Assembly (NCBI RefSeq): GCF_964340395.1
Contig: NC_135571.1
Location: forward strand, 12,309,940-12,373,939
DNA: 64,000 bases
DNA from: Glandiceps talaboti
Taxonomy: Eukaryota > Hemichordata > Enteropneusta > Spengelidae
Direction of reading: 5' to 3'
Below, piece after piece: positions 1-13,399 of the stretch; within the stretch, counting starts at the first letter, position 1, and each line of letters begins with the position of its first letter. The notes under the pieces are model-generated. The model did no database searches. It saw only the letters and a list, made by a program, of their open reading frames with translations, and was not told the origin of the DNA. The position numbers and the translations under genes were made by a program.

Positions 1-69
<69 letters not shown>

Positions 70-70
70 A
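1..70. repeat. (GATA)n microsatellite cut by the window start
   Basis: Perfect GATA units from base 1, decaying into imperfect GATA/CAGA-like sequence to about 150. Confidence 0.95.
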
Positions 71-149
71 TATATAGATAGGTGGATAGAGCGACAGGAC
101 CACAGAGAGACAGTACAGACTGAGATACAGAGTGACAGAGACAGATTTA

Positions 150-920
150 CAGACGTATTCATTTTAGTAGGTGGCCCTTGTCATTATACTAGTAAAGGAC
201 AGCCTTACTATTCCTCCTACTCTAACCTCAGTCTCTAGACAAATCTTCCATAAAGAAGGAGGTCATCATTGCGTCCCTCATCAAGACAACAATTGAAATG
301 AACACACCATGTGGATGTCAATTTCACTAAGTCTTGCCATCCAAGCGTGTCGTTGGTGAACTCATAAGCTGATGACAATACTGTAAGTTAATTATTAACA
401 TGAGAGTAGTAACTTTGTATCTCTTCGGCGCTATTAAACCCCAGTTGATGAAGTCTGCGCTAAATTAAAGCCTTTCAAATCTGTAAATTGAAGGTTTCCA
501 ATGTGACAATAATATACATGAAGTGAAAACCAGTATTACATGGATCTGTCATGCTGTCTACACCTGTTGTTATTGATGGAAGACTAGAGGAGCTCAGATG
601 ACATTTCACAATTATCAAAATAATTGGGTTGTCAGATAAAATCTGATATGTTCAGACTGGTTTTTTTTCTAACGCTCAACAGTTGTTCAACTTTTTGAAT
701 TGGCTGGTCATCAACAAATAACCAACAAACTCGTGCTTCTTGTCTGATAACCATGGCCAATATTCTAACTTGTTGTAGGCGCACAAGTTGATATACGTAT
801 ACACGATAAGGAAATTTCCACGAAAAGCGGTTTCAAGATAAATTTATTATTATTTATGGTTTATCTATATTGTACATAGCAGCTGAATTGCGACAATATT
901 ACAATTGCAGAACATTTTAA
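150..920. other. Anonymous sequence
   Basis: AT-rich sequence with no gene, RNA or repeat that I can identify. Confidence 0.5.
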
Positions 921-924
921 TACA

Positions 925-1193
925 TCACCACCACCATAACCATCACATCAATCTCCACATCAACCACCACCACCACAGTCGCCGACAGCACTGAGGCAGC
1001 ATCACCACCAGCACCACACCAATGTCCACATCAACCACCACATCATCAACCAACACATCAACCAACACCAGCACTACTACCAGTAGTACCACAACCACCA
1101 CTACCACCACCATCATCATCATCACCACCACCACCACCACCACCACCACCACCACCACCACCACCACCACCACCACCACCACCACCACCAATA
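925..1193. repeat. (ACC)n/(CAT)-rich trinucleotide tract
   Basis: Imperfect ACC/CAT/ACA units lead into a nearly perfect ACC run at about 1119-1190. Open frames across it are homopolymer translations (Thr, Val) and not genes. Confidence 0.95.
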
Positions 1194-1199
1194 ACAACA

Positions 1200-1820
1200 A
1201 CAAAGTGATCAATTTATCAATATTACAATGACGTGCCTCTATTTTAACTATAATCTTAGAACCCCTTCAAGTCCATAGTGATCATATCGTTCTCTTTCTC
1301 TACAAAAGATGGCGACTGTGAACGAATGGCGATTAAGTCCTGAGCTGCAAATTGACAAAACATTGATGGAACAAAAAGTAGACAAAACTAGTCGATAAAC
1401 AAAACCCCTCCCCTTCTTACAGTATAGGTTATACACATTCAAACGTCTTTAATAGTTGTTAACGATTTTATGAAGTTACACACGGTTTCTTTTCAGTTTC
1501 TTGATCATGCTTAACTTGGGTTACTGACTCAAAAGATGTTTTTATTGTGGTTTCTCCTATCCGGATCATGAAAGCTTATCTTGGGTTGATGAGGTCTATT
1601 GATAAACTGCATTCAAGCGAAAAATGATGTCTGCATGTAGCAATTGCATAGGAAGGCCCTCGTGTAAGACTGACTGACTTTCATTTACTTGGCGTTGCTC
1701 TTTTAAAAAGGGGTAATTGCTTGTGTCGGGTTCAACAGCTGGAAAAGCAACGCCAATAGTCAACCTTGCTCAAGGATGCATACTATCTACTTGACTTAAA
1801 CTTTGCCGAGTCAAATTTTT
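1200..1820. other. Anonymous sequence
   Basis: No gene or repeat recognised between two microsatellites. Confidence 0.5.
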
Positions 1821-1823
1821 CGT

Positions 1824-1926
1824 ATTGTGTTGTGTTGTGTTGTGTTGTGTTGTGTTGTGTTGTATTGTGTTGTGTTGTGTTGTGTGTTGTGTTGTGTTGT
1901 GTTGTGTTGTGTTGTGTTGTGTTGTG
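1824..1926. repeat. (TTGTG)n pentanucleotide microsatellite
   Basis: About twenty TTGTG units with two small interruptions (TATTG near 1862, an extra TG near 1886). Confidence 0.95.
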
Positions 1927-1997
1927 GTTTGATTGGAAGATATAATTGTATGGTTTGTTGATTTCTCTGTTTATTTGTCCTATATAGTGATATTCCA

Positions 1998-2284
<287 letters not shown>

Positions 2285-2558
2285 TGATTGACTGGTTGAC
2301 CGACCGAGCTAGCGACGAAAACAATGAAATCGGAAACTACATTCTAGACACGACAATACATTGTGAGCACTCCGTCTGAGGGAGTGACCGAACATCGATC
2401 ACTCAATTACAAATCAAATACAACTTGTACTTGTTATATGTCAAATGATATTTGTCTGTTCATTCATTCTCAGACGACAAGTAAACTACAACAGTATACT
2501 ATTCACCAGTCTTAACGAATTCGTCCACTTATTCAATTTGTTTACTAGTATCTCATTT

Positions 2559-2889
2559 AGGCCTAATAAAACAAATTGTATGGTTCCGGTTATCCGACCC
2601 CACCCAGTTTTTCACTGCCGACCCTAATTTTTTTTAGGTACTCGAGAAAAAAAAATCGCAAAAGGTGTGGAGGAAATAGTGGATACGGAAACTGACATCA
2701 ACTTAAAAAAACACTCTAAAACTTTTCTTCCAATCTGTAATGGCTGTACATCTGATAGGAAGAAATAAATAACACAGAGACCATTTGGAAAACAATGGAA
2801 AACTTGAACTAGTAATAAAAAAAATCTACCTAGCCCACCTATTCTAAAATTGAGCATAATCGGAACCACACATTTTTTTTATTAGGCCT
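2559..2889. mobile_element. MITE family A, copy 1
   Basis: About 330 bp with imperfect terminal inverted repeats of roughly 33 bp: the left end reads GGCCTAATAAAAC and then TGGTTCCGGTTAT; the right end reversed reads GGCCTAATAAAA and then TGGTTCCGATTAT. A related copy lies at 27272-27536. It carries no coding capacity and no clear target duplication. Confidence 0.75.
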
Positions 2890-3580
2890 TGTGGCCGTGT
2901 ATCAACTCTATAAATGTTGAAATCCAAACACTACGGCCACTAAAACTCATTGCTACCATGCATCTTACAGAGCTCAACGGAATATAAACATTTTATTTAT
3001 ATCCTTCTTATTCTATTTTCCTACTCTCATTGGGTGATAATCTTTTCAAATAGCTACCTTGGTTTGTTTGTTTTTGTCTTTATTTAGTCATGGATAAAAC
3101 TGTAAACAGACGAATAAACAATGAAAGTATTGAATCAAGTCACCACGCGAAGATTTTATTGGCACTGAGGGGGAATCAGTACGAGTACCGTACTTGGTAT
3201 ATTGAATAATTCTGGGATCCGATTTACCAACATATTAATGTCTAGGGAATGTTAGTGATAAATCAAAGATTTTAGAAAAATGACATTAAAATAACAATTT
3301 TCACAGATCACAACAGTTCAAAACAGGTTGACAGCTATCTTAAAACTCCTGACATGAGCAATGTGCATTCAGGCCTGAAGTCCACGTGACATGTAACCAT
3401 GGTAACATACTTTGGTGATGGCAATACATAAGGGAACATTTTACCCGTCATAAGAATACATTCTTATGTGTTGGTGAAATGATATGAAGTGTCTAAATTC
3501 CTAAAAAAAATAACCGTCTTTGTTACATCGCATACATACCTGCATTGTTCAGGTTGTTGGTTGAATTGTGGACAGAAATC
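2890..3580. other. Anonymous sequence with an X-box-like palindrome
   Basis: No gene is seen. GTAACCATGGTAAC at 3393-3406 is a perfect RFX X-box-like palindrome. Confidence 0.4.
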
Positions 3581-3585
3581 GTAAG

Positions 3586-3815
<230 letters not shown>

Positions 3816-3829
3816 TATATTTTAATTGC

Positions 3830-5160
3830 ATAACGAGTATTTGTAATACAATCATTACACTCACCTCTTCTATTCATTTCCAATACAAGTGCATACTCAA
3901 ACTTGACCAAACTATCCTAGTGATGTTTCTTCGTCAGTTTACTGTCCTAGATCACGATGATGCCACGTAAACAGTTAAGCTGTTAGTCATAGTACATTTC
4001 AGAGATATGCTTTATTGACACCGTGACTATCAAGTTATCATTTCATTTTCACTTTTTACTCGAAATATAAGATACGGTTATTAATACATATAGGAATGTA
4101 CTTATTATATCAAGTCCTACTTTTTAAGACTTTCGTGTTGTGATTTTCGAGAATCTCAGCAAATTTTGAAAGGACAACGAGGTCAACATCCACTGAACAA
4201 ATCAATTTCTGCATAGCTTTGGGGTATTTTCCATTGTTGACGCTCTAATGATGAAGTTCAAAAGTAAAATCAGTTACAATAACACTAGAAGCAAACAATG
4301 GCGACTAAGTTACAATAACGGTTGAAACAAACACTATGGGCTTACACTGTTACACAAACGGTAACCACAAAAAGGGGCTAATTTAGCAAGCCGTCTTGCA
4401 ATTAACAACTCACATAAAAAAAAACTGATGTAACTGTTACAGCTGTACACACTGAAAGACTAATTAGGAGATTTTGTAAATGTCTTGATCCAATAACCAC
4501 TCTAATGAAGCACTAGTCTAATTAGCAATTGAAATACAGAAGTGTTGTCAACTTCATTGTCAGGAACAGGTGTCAGTATCAAGTAAGAAATCTCTATACT
4601 CTGAATGTTAATTAAAATATTGTAATTTGTAAAGTACATTATGTGCAAGATGTAGCTAATTCTGTAACGTGTGGTGAACTTAGAATGGTGCTTAATTAGA
4701 GGCACACAGTTACCTGTCACATTTGCGTTCTTTTCTATTTTTTGTTCTTTTCACGGAATTCTACCCCTGGTTAGCTTCTTTGTGGCAGAATGTGAACAGT
4801 TAAACCAAAATTCAGAGTGTTTGTCAAAGATGTGCTTTGTTCTAGTTACCCGGTTTTTTTTCTTTTGTCAGTTTCATCTTTTCTGTTGGTTTTTTTTTTC
4901 ACTTTTCTTTCTTTCTACAAATTTATACCTCTGAAAGAACCACTAGCACTAAGACAGTTGGTGTGTGAAAACAGGACAAGAATCGAAGGATTTCATACCG
5001 CTGTGGTTGAGACATTTCAATAGTTAAAGCAAACGAATCGTCGTCAACTAGGTAGACAAAGAAATTGTACATGAATTTTTGTTATATACTAATGCATATA
5101 AAAGTGTATGTTGTTACAATGTGTATGATTTGGCGATGGTCTGCTATGGTTATAGCCGGT
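3830..5160. other. Anonymous sequence
   Basis: AT-rich, with no gene, RNA or strong repeat found. Confidence 0.5.
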
Positions 5161-5221
5161 TTACGGCATTAGTGGTATCTTCCGTTTAATCTCAAGGAAT
5201 ACACGCTAGCGCCGTAAACCC

Positions 5222-5342
5222 TCGTCGTAAACCACAGCCTCTTTTACGGCACCATCCAAGACTTTCATACGGCACCGTCCAAGTCAAGAGATTCCTTATT
5301 TCACAGTGTCGTGGAAGAAATAATGTGCTTTGCGAGAATGTC
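5222..5342 (+). mobile_element. Small hairpin element (family H), copy
   Basis: Contains both stems of the family: GTCGTAAACCACAGCC...TTTTACGGC and an inverted pair around ATTTCACAGTGTCGTGGAAGAAAT, ending GCGAGAATG. Extra CCGTAAACC and TACGGCACCGTCC pieces suggest internal duplication. Confidence 0.7.
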
Positions 5343-5509
5343 ATAAACAGGTTACTATGGTAATGGTATCTCAAACAATGAAAGTGTAGCTATGTTGGTA
5401 AGATTATTGTCATGTTAGTAAGATTTTTGTCCAGGTAGAAGATCATGTATGCATTATCGTCTCCTTCGTCTGTCTACCAATCACATCTCTCCCTTTCTTA
5501 TTTTGAAAA

Positions 5510-5790
5510 GAAAATTACGACAGCTCCTACTTTCTTAGCTTTAAGAACATTTTGACGACATCTGTTACTTTCTTAGCTTTAAGTACAAGATTTATCCCCA
5601 TTGACACTTTCTCATTTGAAAAACCAAATTTTGACCACATCTCTGTATTTTACTTTTAAAATATGAAATTTTGACATCTCTGTGGTTTTGTCATTTCTCA
5701 CTTTCCCGTTTTTAAAAACTGGGTCTTGACCACATCTCTGGTTTTCCCATTTTAAAAACAAGATTTCGACCACATCTTGACCTTGTCTGT
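5510..5790. repeat. Degenerate tandem repeat, about 55-60 bp unit
   Basis: Roughly five diverged units share TTTTGACCACATCTCTG followed by a T-rich stretch and TTTAAAAAC. Confidence 0.6.
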
Positions 5791-5865
5791 TCCGACCATA
5801 TCTGACGTCACAGTGACATGTGACAAAAGCACAAAACAAAAAGTACTTGACTGGAAATTGATTTA

Positions 5866-5990
5866 ACTAGAGTCAAGTCATGTAGGGATTTTGAGTGTCG
5901 TCTCCCGTCACCCGATCAAGTCTTGGTGGGATTTTGAGTGTCGTCTCCCCTCACCTAGAGTCAAGTCATGTAGGTATTTTGAGTGTCGTC
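5866..5990. repeat. Tandem repeat, three copies of an approx. 60-bp unit
   Basis: Three units share GATTTTGAGTGTCGTCTC; copies one and three also share TAGAGTCAAGTCATGTAGG. Confidence 0.75.
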
Positions 5991-5994
5991 TCTC

Positions 5995-7300
5995 ACTGCG
6001 ATAGTCAAAATCTCCGAATGATTTGACTCTACTAGGCTATGAAATAGATACATAAGTAAATATATGATTTGATGATCCGATTTGAATCACGGAATTTAAT
6101 CTATCAAGTTATGTTATCACAGATTTGCAGCAAAACAAACATAGTTAATAGTTCGATGTACTGCCTATCCAGAGAACGTTTGTCGTATGGTAACTCTACA
6201 CCAATGTTAATAGACTAAAGTTTTCTTAAACAATACATTAAAAGACAAGTATATGTTGAAATTGACGACGCGTAGTGAAATGGATACGCCTTGTGGTATT
6301 GAAATTGACAACCACGTGCGCCAACTGACAGGTGTTATTGAGAACTCAGAAACAGCGTATTAAACACCCAATCTAGGCTCAATGCACACCACGCCACGTA
6401 TGATTCGAAGTCAGGCCATAGCGTGCCCAACATTTCATCATCAACTCGTCACAATTGGTAGAACGAGACGACATACTTTAGGCAGTCAATTTAGCAAAGA
6501 AGTTGTATTGTTTGCAAACTTTCATAATTACGAGTTTCTTTTCATCTGTCGCCATCAAGGACGCTTGAAATACAACGACAATTTGACGGCGTCGGCGGGT
6601 CACCTTCTGTTACATTGTAAAATAGAAAGTCGTTCACAGTGACTCGGGGTCACTTTTTCTGCTACTCAGCGGCTCATTCGAAGTTTGGAAGTCTGAACAT
6701 TTTACGCTCGCTCCGCGGTAATCTAGTCATGTGTTGTCAAAGGTTGTAGTGACTTTAAATTACATTCATCAGACCATTTTTTTTCGATTCGTGACGTCAG
6801 GTTTCAAGACAGTCGAATGACCATGGACGTTATGTAAAGACGTGCCGTCTTGAGATACTGTACCAATCTAGAATTTCTTATCAATTCTTTTTAATTTTAG
6901 CTGTCCAGACGACTCACTTTGCCAATTTACTAAGCAATGATCTATGTATTAGTGTTATGAAGACCAAATACAAGTTTCAATTTGTGTTTCAATCTGTTTA
7001 GATTATATCATTTCGATTTTTTAAATGAAATTTACAAAAATGTTTTAATAATCGTATGATATGAAATTAAATCACACCAACGCAAAAAATCAGGGAGTAA
7101 TAAAACATTTTTAGAAATTTTGATCTTAACTCATATTTCAATATTATAAATGTTATGCGCTTGAGATAAATTTGAGCAATTTACAATGTAAACAACTGAC
7201 CCCCCACGAAGATACAATGTAAACAACTGACCCCATGAAGACTAGACATGGGGTAGATAAATTCATATGTACAAAGTGGGAACTTCAGTTAAGTCGGGTC
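5995..7300. other. Anonymous sequence
   Basis: It contains a short open frame of about 86 codons on plus (6382-6642) with no recognisable domain, one TGACGTCA (6792-6799), and two copies of AATGTAAACAACTGACCCC near 7185-7230. Nothing else. Confidence 0.4.
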
Positions 7301-7368
7301 ATATCACGTGGGGTCACATCGAAAAATGTAAATCACGAAATAAAATTTTGAAAACACAATCCACACAT

Positions 7369-9103
7369 TAATGCTAGACTGGTTATCTGGTACCCCAATG
7401 CTAGACTGGTTATCTGGTACCCCAATGCTAGACTGGTTATCTGGTACCCCAATGCTAGACTGGTTATCTGGTACCCCAATGCTAGACTGGTTATCTGGTA
7501 CCCCAATGCTAGACTGGTTATCTGGTACCCCAATGCTAGACTGGTTATCTGGTACCCCAATGCTAGACTGGTTATCTGGTACCCCAATGCTAGACTGGTG
7601 ATCTGGTACCCCAATATTAGACTGGTTATCTGGTACCCCAATGCTAGACTGGTTATCTGGTACCCCAATGCTAGACTGGTGATCTGGTACCCCAATATTA
7701 GACTGGTTATCTGGTACCCCAATGCTAGACTGGTTATCTGGTACCCCAATGCTAGACTGGTTATCTGGTACCCCAATGCTAGACTGGTGATCTGGTACCC
7801 CAATGCTAGACTGGTTATCTGGTACCCCAATGCTAGACTGGTTATCTGGTACCCCAATGCTAGACTGGTTATCTGGTACCCCAATGTTAGACTGGTTATC
7901 TGGTACCCCAATGCTAGACTGGTTATCTGGTACCCCAATGCTAGACTGGTTATCTGGTACCCCAATGCTAGACTGGTTATCTGGTACCCCAGTGTTAGAC
8001 TGGTGATCTGGTACCCCAATGCTAGACTGGTGATCTGGTACCCCAATGCTAGACTGGTGATCTGGTACCCCAATGTTAGACTGGTGATCTGGTACCCCAA
8101 TGTTAGACTGGTGATCTGGTACCCCAATGTTAGACTGGTGATCTGGTACCCCAATGCTAGACTGGTGATCTGGTACCCCAATGCTAGACTGGTTATCTGG
8201 TACCCCAATGCTAGACTGGTGATCTGGTACCCCAATGCTAGACTGGTTATCTGGTACCCCAATGCTAGACTGGTGATCTGGTACCCCAATGTTAGACTGG
8301 TGATCTGGTACCCCAATGCTAGACTGGTGATCTGGTACCCCAATGCTAGACTGGTGATCTGGTACCCCAATGCTAGACTGGTGATCTGGTACCCCAATGC
8401 TAGACTGGTGATCTGGTACCCCAATGCTAGACTGGTTATCTGGTACCCCAATGCTAGACTGGTGATCTGGTACCCCAATGTTAGACTGGTTATCTGGTAC
8501 CCCAATGTTAGACTGGTGATCTGGTACCCCAATGCTAGACTGGTTATCTGGTACCCCAATGCTAGACTGGTTATCTGGTACCCCAATGCTAGACTGGTGA
8601 TCTAGTACCCCAATGTTAGACTGGTTATCTGGTACCCCAATGTTAGACTGGTGATCTGGTACCCCAATGCTAAACTGGTTATCTGGTACCCCAATGCTAG
8701 ACTGGTTATCTGGTACCCCAATGCTAGACTGGTTATCTGGTACCCCAATGCTAGACTGGTGATCTGGTACCCCAATGCTAGACTGGTGATCTAGTACCCC
8801 AATGTTAGACTGGTTATCTGGTACCCCAATGTTAGACTGGTGATCTGGTACCCCAATGCTAAACTGGTTATCTGGTACCCCAATGCTAGACTGGTTATCT
8901 GGTACCCCAATGCTAGACTGGTGATCTGGTACCCCAATGCTAGACTGGTGATCTGGTACCCCAATGCTAGACTGGTGATCTGGTACCCCAATGCTAGACT
9001 GGTGATCTGGTAACCCAATGTTAGACTGGTTATCTGGTATCCCAATGTTAGACTGGTTATCTGGTATCCCAATGTTAGACTGGTGATCTGGTACCCCAAT
9101 GCT
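7369..9103. repeat. 27-bp minisatellite, about 64 units
   Basis: Each unit contains CTAGACTGG, TATCTGG or GATCTGG, and TACCCC (a GGTACC site), with an AATG start. Nearly all variation is at two positions: GTTATC/GTGATC and GCTAG/GTTAG/ATTAG. Because 27 is divisible by 3 and units rarely carry stops, several frames on both strands stay open, the longest about 600 codons on minus (repeating GVPDNQSSI). I regard these frames as by-products, since no start context, signal peptide or splice evidence supports a protein. Confidence 0.97.
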
Positions 9104-9780
9104 TAATTTCATATTAGTACTGTACCTGACAATCAAAGGTCAAGGGTAAGTGCTGAGAATAACTGTCCACTTTTGTTTAAAAAACAGTCCAGGAAATCCG
9201 AGTCATCTCCTGCTGACCGGGGTCGCTACGGGCATGCGCAGATCGATCCATCATTGTCATTTTTTTTCAACATGTGACTATTTTTAGGACAGATTGTCTT
9301 GACACTAGTTTACACAACACAACACAATCACTCCAGTCTAAAAAAACGTGAAAGAATGAAAAAGTTCAAAAAAAGTGAAAATTTTAATCGACTTTAATAT
9401 TTTAATTAAAATCGTCCTGACAGGGATAGATACTGATTGTCCATTTTGAAAAAAAAACGTTGGCAAAAAATCAAGAACACAATTAAAAGAGAAGAAATTA
9501 GACTTTAAGTTTCCAGTTAAAAAACTTCTAAGACTGAAGATCGGAGTCGTAAAAAGCATTAGCAAAACCAAGGAAATGCAATCTCGCAAACCAGAATATT
9601 TCCTGGTGGACCAGGACAAAAGATGTGTGCTGTACCGTTGCTGTAAATCATTCTGCAGTTTTACTTGACAGATATCGATAAAACCGTAAATGTGTACATT
9701 CAGTTTTTTTTTGCCAATATTTGCATACTTAGTGTCATAAGATTACAACCAGAACGTTTGAAAATTTCACTCGTATGCCA
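9104..9780. other. Anonymous sequence right of the minisatellite
   Basis: AT-rich with A-runs; no gene or RNA seen. Confidence 0.5.
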
Positions 9781-9787
9781 CTTTTTC

Positions 9788-9888
9788 CATTCTCGTAAAC
9801 CAGAGCTGTTATTTCTTCCGTCTTACTGCGAAATAACAACGGCGCGTTCTGGACGGTGCCGCAGTTTAACGTTTGTTTTGCGACGATG
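9788..9888 (-). mobile_element. Small hairpin element (family H), reverse-orientation full copy
   Basis: On the minus strand it runs from CATCGTCGCAAAAC through GGCACCGTCC and GTTATTTCGCAG...GGAAGAAATAAC to TTTACGAGAATG. It lacks the TTTTACGG half of the first hairpin. The ends are inverted: CATTCTCGTAAACC against CATCGTCGCAAA. Confidence 0.7.
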
Positions 9889-9889
9889 A

Positions 9890-12060
9890 CTTTTTCAGAT
9901 TTCACCAGCGCCGCCAAATGCCTACCCCCCCCCCCCCAGTTCATCTACTAGTAACTTATGAAAGATGAAAATGAGGAAATAAAATTGTAAGTTCTGACGT
10001 CCATGGTGTATCATTTACGGGTATGAAGTACTTACACTTGTCACGTTCGTTTTGGATGAATTTTGCGACCAAAAGTCTAGAGGTAAAAATATTCATTGAC
10101 TAAAAATACAAAAAGATTGGGAGGTAAGTCATTTGATGGATAAACCATAGACAGTTATCCTTCCAATGTCTACGACTAAACTGTCTGTCACTTACATCTC
10201 AATGATTCACTCCCGGTATCTAAGTGTTTTCTACATACAAAAAACCCCGAAGAATTGAGCGTGATGAAGTCGGTTGTTTTGTCTGGTGTCATTGTATAAT
10301 GGCGCACCAGTACAGTATAGCAACGAAAGACGCACTTCGCTGTCAAATACCACATACCATGCGTCCTTTCAACACGCGTCCTTTGCGAACACTTTGTAGA
10401 AATTTCTGAAAAAAAAATATGTTAAACATGGTGAAGTGTTTTTTGGAATGCAGTCCTTTCGTTTGACATTGCCTTTCACTGTGTCCGTGATGAATTTTTT
10501 GGCATCCCAGTTTTACGCATGCGCAATGAATGCAAACTATTTTGGGTATGCCACAGGAATGTATTTTGAATGTGCTCCGATCTCACGCTGTGCCCCCAGC
10601 GGTGAAAATAATCTGTCATACATGCTGAGGAGAGCTAGTGCGATGGAAAATACAATCGCCATTCATGGTGAAATTACTCCAGCAACGAAGACCTCGGAAC
10701 CTGTCATGCGTATGACCTTTCACCCTGATTACATCTTTGGCTCATACATCTTGCATTGGCGGATAATAACCCCACGCAGAGATTCCTCCCATTGTGGCAT
10801 TAATTTTAACAAAAACCAAGGTCTGTAATAAACAAAAAACCCAATTTATCTTTTTGAAGGCAGTCTGAGTAAATCGCTTTACGATAAAGTGAAAATACCA
10901 CAGTGCTTTCAAGAACACGTTACGTCATTACATAGTTACCTAGGAGACGGAGAAAAAACGTCCCATTTTCTGTCAGAATGTTAACATTTGGAATAAATTT
11001 GTTTTCATCGAGCGAAAAAAGTTGTGATACGGCTTCAAGTTACAGTGCCCCCTAGAGTGCATTCATTGCACCTATCGCAGTAAGTTTAGTTTTCAGAACG
11101 CTCCGAGTCAGAACTGAGAATAAGAATGAAATTTTCGAAAATTTTTTAGATCCTTCAGTCTTCAATGTCATGTTTATATAATCATATGCAATCCAAGTTG
11201 AATACGTTCAAAATGTGTTTTTGTTATTAGGTACATGGTATGATGTTATCCTAGAACTTGTAGGAGAAGTTCAATTCTAAGCAAAAATTGCGAGTCGGTG
11301 ATATAACCCATGCAGTACTACAGAACTCCACAAATGAATACACAGTACTTTTTTGCAGTCAAAATATGTTTGGTTGTTTATTTAATCATCTCAGATCCAA
11401 ATTTACGAAATCCAAACCCAGAGTCATCGTAGTTATTGTGGTCAAGCTAAAATGTCAAAGTCAATGCGCATGCGTTGATACACTACAAGAAATCTAATTC
11501 GTCTTTCTAATGGTAAATCACTGAAAACGGCGTACGTACACGCACGACTGTTTGGGCCAATTGAGCTCCAACTGAATGATTCATTTATGTGCAAACTTTA
11601 CAGACGTACCACAGATGTCTGCATAAGAAAACACATACCAAAACCATGACTGGAGTATGCAAATAAGAGAACCCCCAGCTCATAATCGCATTTTGCCGCT
11701 CAAATCATTTGAACAAATTCTCGTTCTACCTTCAATTATCGACTTGTTTTACTTTACTTTTAGACTAGAATACCGTTAAAAGTGTCGTGTAGGATAAAAA
11801 TCCTAAAAAGTTGCATAAAATGACAAAATTTACAATATTTTTTCAAGAATTTGAGTTCGGAGTCTCCATATTTGTAACATATGTCTGACAGTGAGATGAT
11901 CATTACTTGAAATGAAAATAATTTGTGAATGTGAATGGTATGCCACGTGTCTTGGGTTATTATTTGCCCTTTTAACATCACAGGGGTGCACTTTTTACTC
12001 TGGCATCGAAGGAATGCGACTTGAAATATATGAACAATCCCAATGAAGTGTTAATAGTAT
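9890..12060. other. Anonymous sequence
   Basis: It holds a C-run (about 9927-9939) and the unsupported open frame at 10436-10828. No tRNA, no repeat family and no recognisable exon. Confidence 0.4.
10436..10828 (+). CDS. Hypothetical ORF, about 130 codons
   Basis: The longest non-repetitive open frame outside the CDK inhibitor. It starts on a TTG-like codon (the first true ATG is a few codons in) and runs to TAA. Its composition is mixed, with several Cys and Met, and I recognise no domain. No splice or promoter signals convince me. It could be a decayed exon or chance. Confidence 0.15.
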   Translation: MFFGMQSFRLTLPFTVSVMNFLASQFYACAMNANYFGYATGMYFECAPISRCAPSGENNLSYMLRRASAMENTIAIHGEITPATKTSEPVMRMTFHPDYIFGSYILHWRIITPRRDSSHCGINFNKNQGL

Positions 12061-12165
12061 GTAGAACGTGACGGCAGGACGGCCTGTAAATAGTGGTATA
12101 AAACTCTTAATATGGAGTTTTGTGTCTTTTGTGGTATTTATGACCAATTTGTTATTTCTGTCTCT

Positions 12166-12288
12166 GTATGTATGTATGTATGTATGTATGTATGTATGTA
12201 TGTATGTATGTATGTATGTATGTATGTATGTATGTATGTATGTATGTATGTATGTATGTATGTATGTATGTATGTATGTATGTATGTA

Positions 12289-12346
<58 letters not shown>

Positions 12347-12450
12347 TGTATGTATGTATGTATGTATGTATGTATGTATGTATGTATGTATGTATGTATG
12401 TATGTATGTATGTATGTATGTATGTATGTATGTGTGTGTGTGTGTATATA

Positions 12451-12486
<36 letters not shown>

Positions 12487-12516
12487 TGTATGTATGTATG
12501 TATGTATGTATGTATG
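12166..12516. repeat. (TGTA)n with two (TG)n(TA)n insertions
   Basis: 350 bp of TGTA interrupted twice by the same TG-then-TA module, at about 12288-12319 and 12430-12459, roughly 142 bp apart. Confidence 0.97.
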
Positions 12517-12828
12517 TCCAAAAACACTAATAATTTGTTGTAAGTTCGGTTCACTAATTCATACTTCATACTAGCCTGGCCGTCCTTGAAAGGCAATTCC
12601 AAATCACCAACCAAGTGGTCTGGTTTCATTTTATAACAAATAAAACATTTAACTAGGGTTTAATAAAGTTTAAGTTGTCCTTGTCAGTTAAAGTCGTGTT
12701 ATATTGTTGGCTCCTCTGGACCGTAATTTGACAGTCACATGACGTCACCAACAAAGGGTAGACGTATACAAAGCTATAGTCTATTGGCTATTCGTGACTT
12801 TGATCTCGACACATACAGGTGTATAGAC

Positions 12829-12832
<4 letters not shown>

Positions 12833-12893
<61 letters not shown>
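12833..12893. repeat. (GT)n microsatellite
   Basis: About 30 uninterrupted GT units. Confidence 0.97.
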
Positions 12894-12898
<5 letters not shown>

Positions 12899-13215
12899 GG
12901 ACAATGGGTAGCGAGGATTTTTAAAAAAAAACGTATGGCCAGTCGTCTATATTTTCCTTCACTGTACATCGATAAAACCCACCGATATATCTTAGAAGTG
13001 ACGTAGTTCCATTAAAACCTATGTTTTTGTGATTTATTTTGCCTTAAGTTTATAAATGTTTTAAACTTTCTTTGTTACAATACGACTTTAGAGTTTGTGC
13101 TATTCTTTGTTCGTTATTCCTATCTAAGTTTCAATTACCCAGAAAGCTTTCAGATTTGTTCCGAATTTTTTCGCTAGAAGGTGCAAATCTTTGGTAGTGA
13201 AAGGCGTTTCTTTTG

Positions 13216-13340
<125 letters not shown>

Positions 13341-13399
13341 CGATGCTGTTTTTGTAAAATTTCTTTGGGTATCTGTAATTTCCAGTCTTCAACTCACAT

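Noticed and set aside
7369-9103. CRISPR array
   Set aside because: The units are contiguous with no spacers and the genome is eukaryotic. The 46-bp and 90-bp arrays also lack spacers.
7304-9136. A 610-codon repetitive protein (GVPDNQSSI repeats) on the minus strand
   Set aside because: It is the translation of a 27-bp minisatellite, and several other frames are equally open. No start context or splice support, and variation is not protein-conserving.
12068-12629. Tyr/Cys/Met/Val and His/Thr/Tyr repeat proteins
   Set aside because: They are translations of TGTA/CATA microsatellites; the same is true near 20.4, 28.6, 31.5 and 37.8 kb.
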